A DNA stretch of 8,193 bases, taken from an uncultured Desulfarculaceae bacterium. Lineage in GTDB: Bacteria > Desulfobacterota > Desulfarculia > Desulfarculales > Desulfarculaceae. This document shows, piece by piece, positions 1-5,118 of the stretch; the first letter of the stretch is position 1; each line of letters opens with the position of its first letter. A program made the position numbers and the translations under genes. The DNA lies in NCBI GenBank assembly GCA_937908275.1, contig CALERA010000285.1:1-8193 (forward strand), in the 5' to 3' direction. The notes under the pieces are model-generated. The model saw nothing but the letters and a program-made list of their open reading frames with translations. It did not search any database and had not been told where the DNA came from.

Positions 1-519
1 CTGGCCGGAGCTGACCTTGGCCACCGCCTCGAAGACCGTGATCAGGTCCACGGTCCGGCCCTGGAACTCGCCAGCGGCCATGGGACCGCCGGTGAGCACG
101 ATGACCGGCCGATTCAGGCGGGCCGCGGCCATCAACATGCCGGGCACGATCTTGTCGCAACTGGCGATCAGCACCAGGGCGTCGAAGCCATGGGCCATGG
201 TCATCAGCTCCACGGTGTCGGCCACCACCTCGCGGCTGGGCAGGCTGGCGTGCATGCCCGGGTGGCCCATGGCCAGGCCGTCGCAGATGGCCATGGTGTG
301 GAACTCGAAGGCCTGGCCGCCGGCTTCGGCAATGCCCTGCTTGACCGCGGCCGAAATCCGGTTCAGGTGGACATGCCCGGGTACGACCTCGGTCCAGGAG
401 TTGGCCACGCCGATGAAGGGCCGCTTGATCTGCTCGGAACTGAGGCCGCAGGCCCGCAGCAGGGAGCGCTGGGGGGCGCGCATCAGGCCGCTTTTGATCT
501 CGTCACTGCGCTGGCTCAT
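1..519 (-). CDS. ilvD: Dihydroxy-acid dehydratase (IlvD/Edd family), 5' part only
   Basis: N-terminal 173 codons of a protein that is usually about 550 residues long; the rest lies beyond the window edge. In the family it dehydrates 2,3-dihydroxy acids to 2-keto acids in valine, isoleucine and leucine synthesis, using an Fe-S cluster and Mg2+. I see the family blocks in order: NSWTEVVPGHVHL (about residues 40-52), CDGLAMGHPGM, SLPSREVVADTVE, and ASCDKIVPGMLMAAARLN with the conserved cluster Cys and the Asp-Lys pair. The first Asp of the usual DDG is Cys (CDG), a variant I recall from other members. The ATG at 519-517 is preceded by GGAAAGGCGG (535-526), a fair Shine-Dalgarno. It sits behind a long structured leader with a candidate leader peptide. 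Family assignment is secure. Distinguishing IlvD from sugar-acid dehydratase paralogues rests on the block sequences and the leader context. Confidence 0.93.
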   Translation of the reverse strand, partial: MSQRSDEIKSGLMRAPQRSLLRACGLSSEQIKRPFIGVANSWTEVVPGHVHLNRISAAVKQGIAEAGGQAFEFHTMAICDGLAMGHPGMHASLPSREVVADTVELMTMAHGFDALVLIASCDKIVPGMLMAAARLNRPVIVLTGGPMAAGEFQGRTVDLITVFEAVAKVSSGQ

Positions 520-1075
520 CCTGGTCCGCCTTTCCGGCCGGCGCGCCGCGAGGTTGGGCGGCGGTCCGGTTCTGGGAGGTCTATTGGTTTTCGCCGGCCT
601 GGTGGCCGTCGATTAATTCGCTGTTTTTGCTGGTTTTTGCGTAGCCCCTAGCGGGGCAGAATAATGAGTCCGTCTAGGACGGCGGATACGCGGGGTACTA
701 GGAGGAGGCTGGCGAAGGCGGGGCGAAGGGCGCGGGCGGGGGACGGGGACGTCGCGGCGCTCGGGGTCCGCCGACTAGCTCGGGCGGATTTTGCCTGGGA
801 CTGACAGGGTTGCATCGCTGCTTCCTCCTGGTCGATCGGTCGGGCAGCCTGACAAGGCTGGCGACCTGGGGTGGGCCTATGGCCCTGGGATCAAACTAAA
901 TTTTGGATTCGTGTGGTTTGCGGCCCCGTTTACCGGGGCAGGAGAATCAGGCTGGCCGCCGGTAGGCATACCGGTAGGCCTAGGCTGGGTACGCCGACGG
1001 TGCGGCAACCCGAGGAGGCGAGAAGGATGTGAGACTGGCAAGCGGGCACGGCCCAACTCCGTGAAACTATCTACC
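520..1075 (-). promoter_or_regulatory. Long structured 5' leader of ilvD
   Basis: This stretch of about 555 nt between the minus-strand promoter and ilvD has no large credible gene. It holds perfect hairpins, given as forward coordinates: 959-974 (CCGGTA arms), 923-939 (GCCCCG arms), 873-885 (GGGCC arms), 845-860 (CAGCCT arms), 670-682 (CCGTC arms) and 644-657 (GCCCC arms). Nearer ilvD there is a 6-bp hairpin at 544-563, and an 8-bp pairing between 592-599 and 536-543 lies beside the ilvD Shine-Dalgarno. The leader contains a small ORF at 648-815. I do not recognise a known riboswitch, T-box, tmRNA or RNase P core. The density of hairpins and the upstream promoter suggest a regulatory RNA leader. 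Whether the distal part (830-1075) is a separate RNA is unknown. Confidence 0.5.
648..815 (-). CDS. Candidate branched-chain amino acid leader peptide upstream of ilvD
   Basis: A 55-codon ORF from ATG 815-813 to TAG 650-648. AGGAGGA (829-823) precedes it at ideal spacing (8 nt), the best Shine-Dalgarno in this region. Leu/Val/Ile residues are strongly clustered: only one (Leu30) falls in residues 1-36, but eleven fall in residues 37-53 (LLLV, V, VL, LIIL). Several of these codons are uncommon in a GC-rich genome (CTA twice, GTA twice, ATT twice). The regulatory codons overlap a hairpin at 670-682, and the stop codon lies inside a second hairpin at 644-657. It lies 128 nt upstream of ilvD on the same strand. 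This layout resembles attenuation leader peptides such as IlvL. No U-rich terminator is visible between it and ilvD, so the mechanism could be Rho-dependent or translational. It could also be a chance ORF. Confidence 0.45.
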   Translation of the reverse strand: MQPCQSQAKSARASRRTPSAATSPSPARALRPAFASLLLVPRVSAVLDGLIILPR

Positions 1076-1079
1076 AGGA

Positions 1080-1108
1080 CGATTATCACGCCGGACCGGG
1101 GTTGTCAA
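1080..1108 (-). promoter_or_regulatory. Sigma70-type promoter for the ilvD leader
   Basis: On the minus strand a perfect -35 TTGACA (1108-1103) is followed by TAATCG after 17 bp, or by GATAAT (1087-1082) after 15 bp. It lies directly downstream of the prmA terminator and points at the ilvD leader. The expected start of transcription is near 1073. The exact -10 is ambiguous. Confidence 0.6.
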
Positions 1109-1118
1109 CGCCCGGCGC

Positions 1119-1160
1119 AAAAAACCCGCCCCTTTTCGCGGTGCTGGCGCGAAAACGCCA
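1119..1160 (-). terminator. Intrinsic terminator after the prmA-like gene
   Basis: Read on the minus strand just past the prmA stop codon there is a TGGCG/CGCCA hairpin (1160-1145). A short CCGC/GCGG hairpin (1141-1126) follows and is immediately followed by six T residues (1124-1119). The final stem is only 4 bp, so strength is uncertain, but the position and U-tract fit. Confidence 0.5.
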
Positions 1161-1171
1161 CCCTCCCGGGC

Positions 1172-1996
1172 TCAGGCCGGGTCCTCGCGCCGGGCCCAGA
1201 GGGAATACCAGGCCCCCTCGGTCTGGCGGCCCACCAGGACCCGATAGCCGCACTGGGCCAGGAGCTCGGTCAGGGGGTCGCGCTGGCTGCGGGTGATGCC
1301 GCTCAGGACCAGGTCGCGCTTGTCCAGCAGGTCCGGCCCCGGCCGCCAGAGCTGTTGCTGCACCTCCCAGTGCAGGTTGGCCAGCACCAGGTTGGCCGGA
1401 CGGGAGAGATAGTCCCCGGCCGGGCCCTCGGCCACCTCCACCGCCAGTCCGTTGAGCGCGGCGTTGCGCCGGGTGGTGGTGGCGCACAGGGGGTTCAGGT
1501 CCACGCAGGTCACGGCCTCGGCCCCCATCCGGGCGGCGGCCAGGCCCAGGATGCCGGTGCCGCAGCCCAGGTCCAGCACCCGGCCCAGGGGGCCCTTGGC
1601 GCAGAGGATCAGGAGCAGCTCCAGGCAGTGCTGGGTGGTGGGGTGCAGGCCGTTGCCAAAGACCAGGCCCGGGTCCAGGCGCAGGACCTGGCCCTCGAAG
1701 TCCGGGATCTGCTGCCAGGCCGGCACCACCATCAGCCCCGGCAGCACCAGGGGGGCCAGGTGCTGGCCGCCCTGCCACTGCTCGTAGGTCAGGTGGTGGA
1801 CCTCGCGCAGGCGCAGGCCCGGGTCCTGGGCCAGGACGGCCTCGACCTGGGCCGGGGCCGGGGCGGCGAAGAACAGGAAGCTGGTGTCGTCCTCCAGCCA
1901 GAGGCCGAGGTAGTCGTTCACCAGACCCGAGGCGGCCTGGCGGGCGTCGCCCAGGACCTCATAGATGTAAAGCTGGTCGTATGGCGCGGGCGGCAT
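1172..1996 (-). CDS. prmA: Ribosomal protein L11 methyltransferase-like protein (PrmA family)
   Basis: A 274-residue class I SAM-dependent methyltransferase. In the PrmA family the enzyme methylates ribosomal protein L11 in the cytoplasm. The C-terminal catalytic half is clear: DPGLVFGNGLHPTT (residues 108-121) matches the PrmA DPGxAFGTGxHPTT signature. VLDLGCGTGILGLAA (140-154) is SAM motif I, Asp166 in CVDLNP is the acidic end of beta-2, and LANLHW (205-210) replaces the usual ANIL catalytic-loop sequence. The N-terminal substrate-recognition domain is poorly conserved. The ATG at 1996 has no good Shine-Dalgarno, and no in-frame alternative looks better. It lies between two terminators, so it is probably expressed alone or by readthrough from the dodecin gene. 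The NLHW change could mean a different protein substrate, so the L11 assignment is a family-level inference. Confidence 0.8.
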   Translation of the reverse strand: MPPAPYDQLYIYEVLGDARQAASGLVNDYLGLWLEDDTSFLFFAAPAPAQVEAVLAQDPGLRLREVHHLTYEQWQGGQHLAPLVLPGLMVVPAWQQIPDFEGQVLRLDPGLVFGNGLHPTTQHCLELLLILCAKGPLGRVLDLGCGTGILGLAAARMGAEAVTCVDLNPLCATTTRRNAALNGLAVEVAEGPAGDYLSRPANLVLANLHWEVQQQLWRPGPDLLDKRDLVLSGITRSQRDPLTELLAQCGYRVLVGRQTEGAWYSLWARREDPA

Positions 1997-2011
1997 GGCT
2001 CACAAACCAAG

Positions 2012-2036
2012 GGGGGCCTCCCCGTGGAAGGCCCCC
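2012..2036 (-). terminator. Hairpin terminator between dodecin and prmA-like genes
   Basis: A perfect 8-bp GGGGGCCT/AGGCCCCC stem with a 9-nt loop. On the minus strand CTTGGTTTGTG follows it, a weak U-rich tail. It lies between the dodecin stop codon (2065) and the prmA-like start (1996). The poor tail means it may attenuate rather than stop transcription. It might also sequester the region just upstream of the prmA start. Confidence 0.5.
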
Positions 2037-2064
2037 GGAATGGGCACGAGGCGTGAACGAAAAA

Positions 2065-2277
2065 TCAGGACTCCAGGACGAAAATGACCTCCAGGCGCAC
2101 CCGGTATTCGGCGATCTGGCTCTCGTCCACCGCCACGCGCATCTCCAGCACCTTCATGCCGGTGATGCCCCGCAGGGTGCGGGTGGCGCGCTCAAAGCCA
2201 ACCTTGATGGCGTCGTCAAAGCTGATGGGGGAGGAGGCGATGATGTCAGTCACGCGGGCCACACGTTTTTCGCTCAT
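2065..2277 (-). CDS. Dodecin family protein
   Basis: A 70-residue protein whose whole length fits the dodecin fold (one helix packed on a three-stranded sheet, forming dodecamers). In the family these hollow particles bind flavins or related ligands in the cytoplasm. Family landmarks are SPISFDDAIKVGFERATRTLRGI (here in two parts: residues 16-27 and 28-38), then GMKVLEMRVAVDE and AEYRVRLEVIFVLES. The Trp that stacks on flavin in classical dodecins (in the LRxxxWFEV segment) is absent: the segment reads TLRGITGMKV. The usual Gln of the HYQV segment is Arg (EYRV). Flavin binding in the classical mode is therefore doubtful. The start at 2277 has a good Shine-Dalgarno (AAGGAG, 8 nt upstream). Divergent from the ATP synthase operon. 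Confidence 0.9.
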   Translation of the reverse strand: MSEKRVARVTDIIASSPISFDDAIKVGFERATRTLRGITGMKVLEMRVAVDESQIAEYRVRLEVIFVLES

Positions 2278-2378
2278 GGTTCCAACTCCTTGCCTGGTGC
2301 CATTCCGCCCCCGGACAGGCGGCGGGTTGGTGCGTCAAACATCCCCAGGGGGCGGTCGCGCCCTCCTCCGCGGCGGGA

Positions 2379-2391
2379 CAATAGCCTATTG
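2379..2391. repeat. Short perfect inverted repeat (possible operator)
   Basis: CAATAG and CTATTG arms are separated by a single base in a GC-rich background. It lies about 100 bp upstream of the dodecin start and about 170 bp upstream of the atp promoter. A protein-binding site is possible. Nothing identifies the regulator. Confidence 0.3.
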
Positions 2392-2509
2392 GATGGTCAA
2401 AGCTAGCACAGCCCCGGGCCAGCGCGCAAGACATCCGGAGCCCCCCTGGGGTCGCCGCGTGCTAATGGTCTGGATTCAATCCAAAATACACGGCCGGGTT
2501 CAGCCAATC

Positions 2510-2547
2510 TTGTGCAAACAGAGACTAATTACTCTACATTGTGCAAA
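2510..2547 (+). repeat. Two direct copies of TTGTGCAAA upstream of the atp promoter
   Basis: Identical 9-mers sit at 2510-2518 and 2539-2547. Each contains a small dyad (TTG..CAA). Relative to a start site near 2598 their centres are at about -84 and -55, typical of activator sites. The function is an inference. Confidence 0.35.
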
Positions 2548-2562
2548 GCCTCACTTTTGGTC

Positions 2563-2591
2563 TTGACAGCCTTGCCCGGCTGTTCTACAAG
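2563..2591 (+). promoter_or_regulatory. Sigma70-type promoter of the F0 operon
   Basis: A perfect -35 TTGACA (2563-2568), a 17-bp spacer and the -10 TACAAG (2586-2591, four of six consensus positions). Transcription should start near 2598, about 40 nt before the first gene. It rules out the upstream ATG at 2512 as the start of the first gene in this transcript. Confidence 0.7.
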
Positions 2592-2637
2592 TGCCCTGTC
2601 AGCCCGCAACATCAAGACCAACCATCCGAGGAGCGAA

Positions 2638-2895
2638 CTGCAAAAGCCGCCTCGCGCAGTATGGGATCATTTGGCCCTGGTGATGCAGGTGGGCCTGACC
2701 TTCGCCGGTTCGGTCCTGTTCTGCCTGGCGATAGGTTACTGGCTCGACCGGTGGCTGGGGACGAGGGGGATCTTCACCGCGGTGTTCATCCTGCTGGGGA
2801 TCGCAGGAGGCGGCTACACCGTGTACCGCCAGATCATGGAGCTGGACGACGACCAGCCCCCGGACCGGCGGAGCAAAGGCGGTCCTGACAATTAG
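2638..2895 (+). CDS. atpZ: AtpZ/AtpI-type small membrane protein of the ATP synthase operon
   Basis: About 85 residues with two transmembrane segments (about 15-35 and 45-63). Between them is the family motif GYWLDRWLGT (residues 33-42), and a short charged tail follows. This is the small AtpI/AtpZ-like family that leads many F0 operons. It is proposed to help assemble the c-ring or form a cation channel with AtpI. The start is uncertain. The frame is open upstream to an ATG at 2512, but that lies before the promoter. GAGGAG at 2629-2634 sits just ahead of an in-frame CTG at 2638, giving an N terminus of the usual family length (W and LAL just ahead of TM1). CTG is a rare start; TTG and ATG codons further in would cut into or just before TM1. 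atpI follows after 28 nt. Confidence 0.75.
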   Translation: MQKPPRAVWDHLALVMQVGLTFAGSVLFCLAIGYWLDRWLGTRGIFTAVFILLGIAGGGYTVYRQIMELDDDQPPDRRSKGGPDN

Positions 2896-2923
2896 CAGCG
2901 AAGCCTCCAGCCCGCGTCGGCTC

Positions 2924-3310
2924 GTGGAAAGCGTCGCCAAACGGGCGCTGGCCCTGACCCTGGCGGCCTGCCTGATCCTGGCGGTCATGGGTCGCCTGGC
3001 CTGGGCCAAGGGCCTGGCCTTGGGGGGGTTGGTGTCGGTGGTCAATTTCGCCCTGATGGCCTGGCTGTTGCCCAAGGCCGTGGGCATGAGCCGCCGGCGC
3101 TCCGAAGGCTGGGCCTTCGGCTCCCTGGCTCTGAGATTCTCGTTGATGGCCCTGGCTTTGGGATTGTGCCTGTACAAGCCCCAGAGCCTGTCCGTGGCAG
3201 CCTGTGCCGCGGGGCTGTTCGTGGTCCAACTCACCCTCCTGACCGACCGTTTCCTTCCGGAGCGGTGGCGGGAGGCGACCTGGGGAGTAAACGAGAGGTG
3301 GAAGACCTAA
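2924..3310 (+). CDS. atpI: ATP synthase protein I (AtpI)
   Basis: A 128-residue hydrophobic protein with four predicted membrane segments (about 8-27, 31-52, 66-85 and 89-107). The GLALGGLVSVVNFALMAW block is characteristic of the AtpI family. It is an accessory F0 protein that assists c-ring assembly and is not part of the finished enzyme. The GTG at 2924 has no visible Shine-Dalgarno. The frame remains open upstream, where AAAGGCGG (2877-2884) lies 6 nt before an ATT at 2891 that overlaps the atpZ stop (ATTAG). Translational coupling from there would add 11 residues. The 3' end overlaps atpB by 13 nt, which implies coupled translation. Confidence 0.85.
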   Translation: MESVAKRALALTLAACLILAVMGRLAWAKGLALGGLVSVVNFALMAWLLPKAVGMSRRRSEGWAFGSLALRFSLMALALGLCLYKPQSLSVAACAAGLFVVQLTLLTDRFLPERWREATWGVNERWKT

Positions 3311-3969
3311 CCCACGTTCCCAAATGGTTCGTGACCGTGGCGGGCATGCCCTTGGAGTTCAACTCCGAGACGCTGATCATGTCCTGGATCGTGATGGGGC
3401 TGATCATCGTCTTCGGCTTCCTGGCCTCCCGCCGCGCCGCCTTCGTGCCCGGACCCTGGCAGTGCATCGGCGAGGTCATCCTGGACGCCTTCGAGGGTCT
3501 GGTCAATGACGCGCTGGACGAGAACAACCGCAAGTATTTCCCGCTGATCGTCACCCTGTTCCTCTTCATCTGGGTGAGCAACATCATCGGGATCGTCCCC
3601 GGCTTCTCCGAGCCCACCCGCGATCTGAACACGCCGCTGGCCTACGGCATCATGGGCTTTTTCATCGCCCACTACGCCGGCATCAAGGCCAAGGGCTTCA
3701 AGGCCTACGCCAGCGAGTACGTGCAGCCCATGTTCTTCATGGCGCCGCTGAACATCATCGGCGAGCTGTCCAAGGTGGTCTCCATCTCCTTCCGTCTGTT
3801 CGGCAACATCATGGGTGGCACCATCATCATCTCGGTGGTGAGCCACCTGGTCTACTATCTGGTGCTGCCTCCCTTGTTGAACGTCTTCTTCGGTCTATTC
3901 GTGGGAACCATCCAGGCCTTTGTCTACACCATGCTCACCCTGGTCTACATCTCGGTGCAGACCAAGTAG
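3298..3969 (+). CDS. atpB: ATP synthase F0 subunit a
   Basis: A 223-residue stator subunit that forms the ion half-channels against the c-ring in the cytoplasmic membrane. The start is GTG 3298, with GGGAG 9 nt upstream; an in-frame start at 3166 is also open but would overlap most of atpI. The N terminus matches family length. Family landmarks are WVSNIIGIVPGF (about 94-105), PLNIIGELSKVVSISFRLFGNIMGG and the last helix GTIQAFVYTMLTLVYISV. The essential channel Arg (E. coli Arg210) is Arg166 in SFRLFGN, with Asn170 beside it. Gln206 corresponds to E. coli Gln252. All key residues are present, so the channel should work. A 117-nt gap separates it from the fused c gene. Confidence 0.96.
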   Translation: MEDLTHVPKWFVTVAGMPLEFNSETLIMSWIVMGLIIVFGFLASRRAAFVPGPWQCIGEVILDAFEGLVNDALDENNRKYFPLIVTLFLFIWVSNIIGIVPGFSEPTRDLNTPLAYGIMGFFIAHYAGIKAKGFKAYASEYVQPMFFMAPLNIIGELSKVVSISFRLFGNIMGGTIIISVVSHLVYYLVLPPLLNVFFGLFVGTIQAFVYTMLTLVYISVQTK

Positions 3970-4086
3970 GGACCAGCGGGGTCTCGAGCGCGGATCGCCA
4001 GACAGGGCGGGAGTGGACCGGCGGCCTCGGGCCTCCCGGGACCAGGGACCGAAACCGGACGTAAAATCCAGGCACTAGGGGAACTC

Positions 4087-5061
4087 ATGGTAATCAGCGA
4101 CGATCTCTGGGTACAGGCCGCCGCGTTCGTGGGGGCTGGGTTCGCGGTGGGGTTCGGCGCCATCGGCGCGGCCTTGGGCGAGGGTTACGCGGCCGGCCGG
4201 GCCGGCCAGGCCATCTCCCACAACCCCTCCCTGAGCGACGACATCGTCAAGACCATGCTCATCGGCCAGGCCGTGGCCGAGAGCGCGGGCATCTTCGCCC
4301 TGGTGGTGGCCATGCTCCTGGTCTTCAAGGACGTGGAGGGCGAATCCCTGCTCAGCGCCTTCGCCTATCTGGGCGCGGGCCTGTCCATGGGCCTGGCCGC
4401 CATCGGCAGCGGCGTGGGCAGCGGCATGCCGGCCGGCGCGGCCTGCGAGGGCGTGGCCCGCCAGCCCGCGGCCCTCAGCACCATCCGCACCAACATGCTG
4501 GTGGGCTCGGCCGTCTGCCAGACCCCCTCGGTCTTCGGCATGGTGGTGGCGTTCATGCTCCTGTTCATCGACTGGGCCGACCGCCCCTTCTGGCCCACCT
4601 GGGCCGCGCTGTTGGGCGCGGGCATCAGCACCGGCTTCAGCGCCATCGGCCCCGGCCTGGGCAACGGCATCACCGCCAACGAGGCCACCCTGGGCGTGGC
4701 CCGCCAGCCGGAGACCAGCGGCACCCTGACCAACACCATGCTCATCGGCCTGACCGTGGCCCAGTCCACGGTCATCTACGGCTTCCTGGTCAGCCTGATC
4801 CTGCTGTTCATCCCCAAGCCGGAGTCCATGGCCATGGTGGCCTGGGCCGCGCCCCTGAGCGCCGGCATCTGCATGGGCCTGGGCGGCATCGGACCGGGCA
4901 TCGGCGAGGGCATCACCGCCGCCTACGCGGTGCGCCGGGTGGCCCGCGACGTCGAACAGAACGTTCTGCTAACCCGAGTCATGCTGGTGGGCCAGGCGGT
5001 CAGCGAGTCCACCGGCATCTACTCGTTGATCGTGTCCCTGTTGCTCATTTTCGTGGTTTAG
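4087..5061 (+). CDS. atpE: Fused four-hairpin ATP synthase subunit c (E-Q-Q-E ion sites)
   Basis: A 324-residue rotor protein made of four tandem c-subunit hairpins (eight membrane helices). The period is 80-81 residues, with short linkers near 81-87, 161-170 and 242-250. Using single-c numbering, the helix-1 site residues are Ala28/Glu32, Ser108/Ser112, Pro189/Asn193 and Pro270/Glu274. The essential carboxylate is Glu65 in hairpin 1 (AESAGIF), Gln145 in hairpin 2 (CQTPSVF), Gln226 in hairpin 3 (AQSTVIY) and Glu307 in hairpin 4 (SESTGIY). So only two of four hairpins can bind the coupling ion. Polar-loop triplets are HNP, RQP, RQP and RDV; the last is degenerate. AGGGGA precedes the ATG. The upstream 117-nt gap is GC-rich and without a gene; it may act as an initiation region for this highly needed product. 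Fused c subunits are known in a few archaea, in V-ATPases and in Acetobacterium woodii (two hairpins). A four-hairpin E-Q-Q-E form is one I do not know. Confidence 0.93.
   Translation: MVISDDLWVQAAAFVGAGFAVGFGAIGAALGEGYAAGRAGQAISHNPSLSDDIVKTMLIGQAVAESAGIFALVVAMLLVFKDVEGESLLSAFAYLGAGLSMGLAAIGSGVGSGMPAGAACEGVARQPAALSTIRTNMLVGSAVCQTPSVFGMVVAFMLLFIDWADRPFWPTWAALLGAGISTGFSAIGPGLGNGITANEATLGVARQPETSGTLTNTMLIGLTVAQSTVIYGFLVSLILLFIPKPESMAMVAWAAPLSAGICMGLGGIGPGIGEGITAAYAVRRVARDVEQNVLLTRVMLVGQAVSESTGIYSLIVSLLLIFVV
4175..4197 (+). repeat. 23-bp exact match to the single-c gene (copy in hairpin 1)
   Basis: Identical to 5207-5229 and encodes the GEGYAAG segment of helix 1 around Glu32. It links the first hairpin of the fused gene with the first half of the single c gene. 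Confidence 0.85.
4980..5024 (+). repeat. 45-bp exact match to the single-c gene (copy in hairpin 4)
   Basis: Identical base for base to 5286-5330. It covers the ion-binding stretch of helix 2 (MLVGQAVSESTGIYS). Identity includes synonymous positions, which points to recent duplication or gene conversion. Confidence 0.9.
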
Positions 5062-5118
5062 GCTTCCCGGCCCCTTTTGCGGGGCGGGGAGGACATCGGC
5101 AACTACTGGAGGCAAGTC

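Larger units (their letters stand above)
2278..2637. promoter_or_regulatory. Divergent intergenic region between dodecin and the F0 operon
   Basis: A 360-bp region with no credible gene. Its right part is less GC-rich than the surrounding genes. It carries the plus-strand promoter at 2563-2591, two copies of TTGTGCAAA (2510-2518 and 2539-2547, 29 bp apart) upstream of that promoter, and a perfect inverted repeat CAATAG-C-CTATTG at 2379-2391. I found no convincing minus-strand promoter for dodecin: a TTGACC at 2400-2395 lacks a properly spaced -10. Confidence 0.6.
4087..5058 (+). repeat. Four tandem c-subunit coding repeats
   Basis: In-frame repeats are approximately 4087-4326, 4327-4569, 4570-4812 and 4813-5058. 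Each encodes a glycine-rich helix 1 (GAxIGxGxG pattern), a polar loop and a helix 2. The outer two repeats keep Glu32 and Glu65 equivalents. The inner two have lost both and are more diverged. Confidence 0.88.

Noticed and set aside
17..651. Plus-strand open frames over the left end
   Set aside because: The minus strand encodes clear IlvD blocks, so these are antisense shadows.
890..940. Plus-strand TGGATTCG followed by TTTGCG, resembling the 5' end of tmRNA
   Set aside because: No acceptor stem, T-arm, tag-peptide frame or CCA-type 3' end could be found on either strand.
520..1075. T-box, cobalamin, SAM, FMN riboswitch or RNase P RNA in the ilvD leader
   Set aside because: The conserved cores I looked for (T-box GGUGG motif, B12 box, RFN elements, P4 GAAAGUCC) are absent.
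877..1089. Minus-strand 70-codon frame beginning GTG with Ile-Ile-Val-Leu-Val
   Set aside because: The aliphatic start is tempting as a leader peptide, but the GTG overlaps the -10 region of the promoter, there is no Shine-Dalgarno, and the rest is low-complexity. The ORF at 648-815 is a better candidate.
791..2056. A long plus-strand open frame opposite the PrmA-like gene
   Set aside because: Its composition (Gly, Gln, His, Val repeats) is typical of the antisense of a GC-rich gene. The minus strand carries recognisable methyltransferase motifs.
2512..2637. N-terminal extension of the first operon gene from ATG 2512
   Set aside because: It would start upstream of a near-consensus promoter, has no Shine-Dalgarno, and adds residues not typical of the family.
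3166..3297. N-terminal extension of subunit a
   Set aside because: It overlaps most of the end of atpI in another frame, and the GTG at 3298 gives the normal family N terminus with a usable Shine-Dalgarno.
4365..4775. Minus-strand frame opposite the fused c gene
   Set aside because: It mirrors the repeat structure of the sense gene and shows no family features. Antisense shadow.
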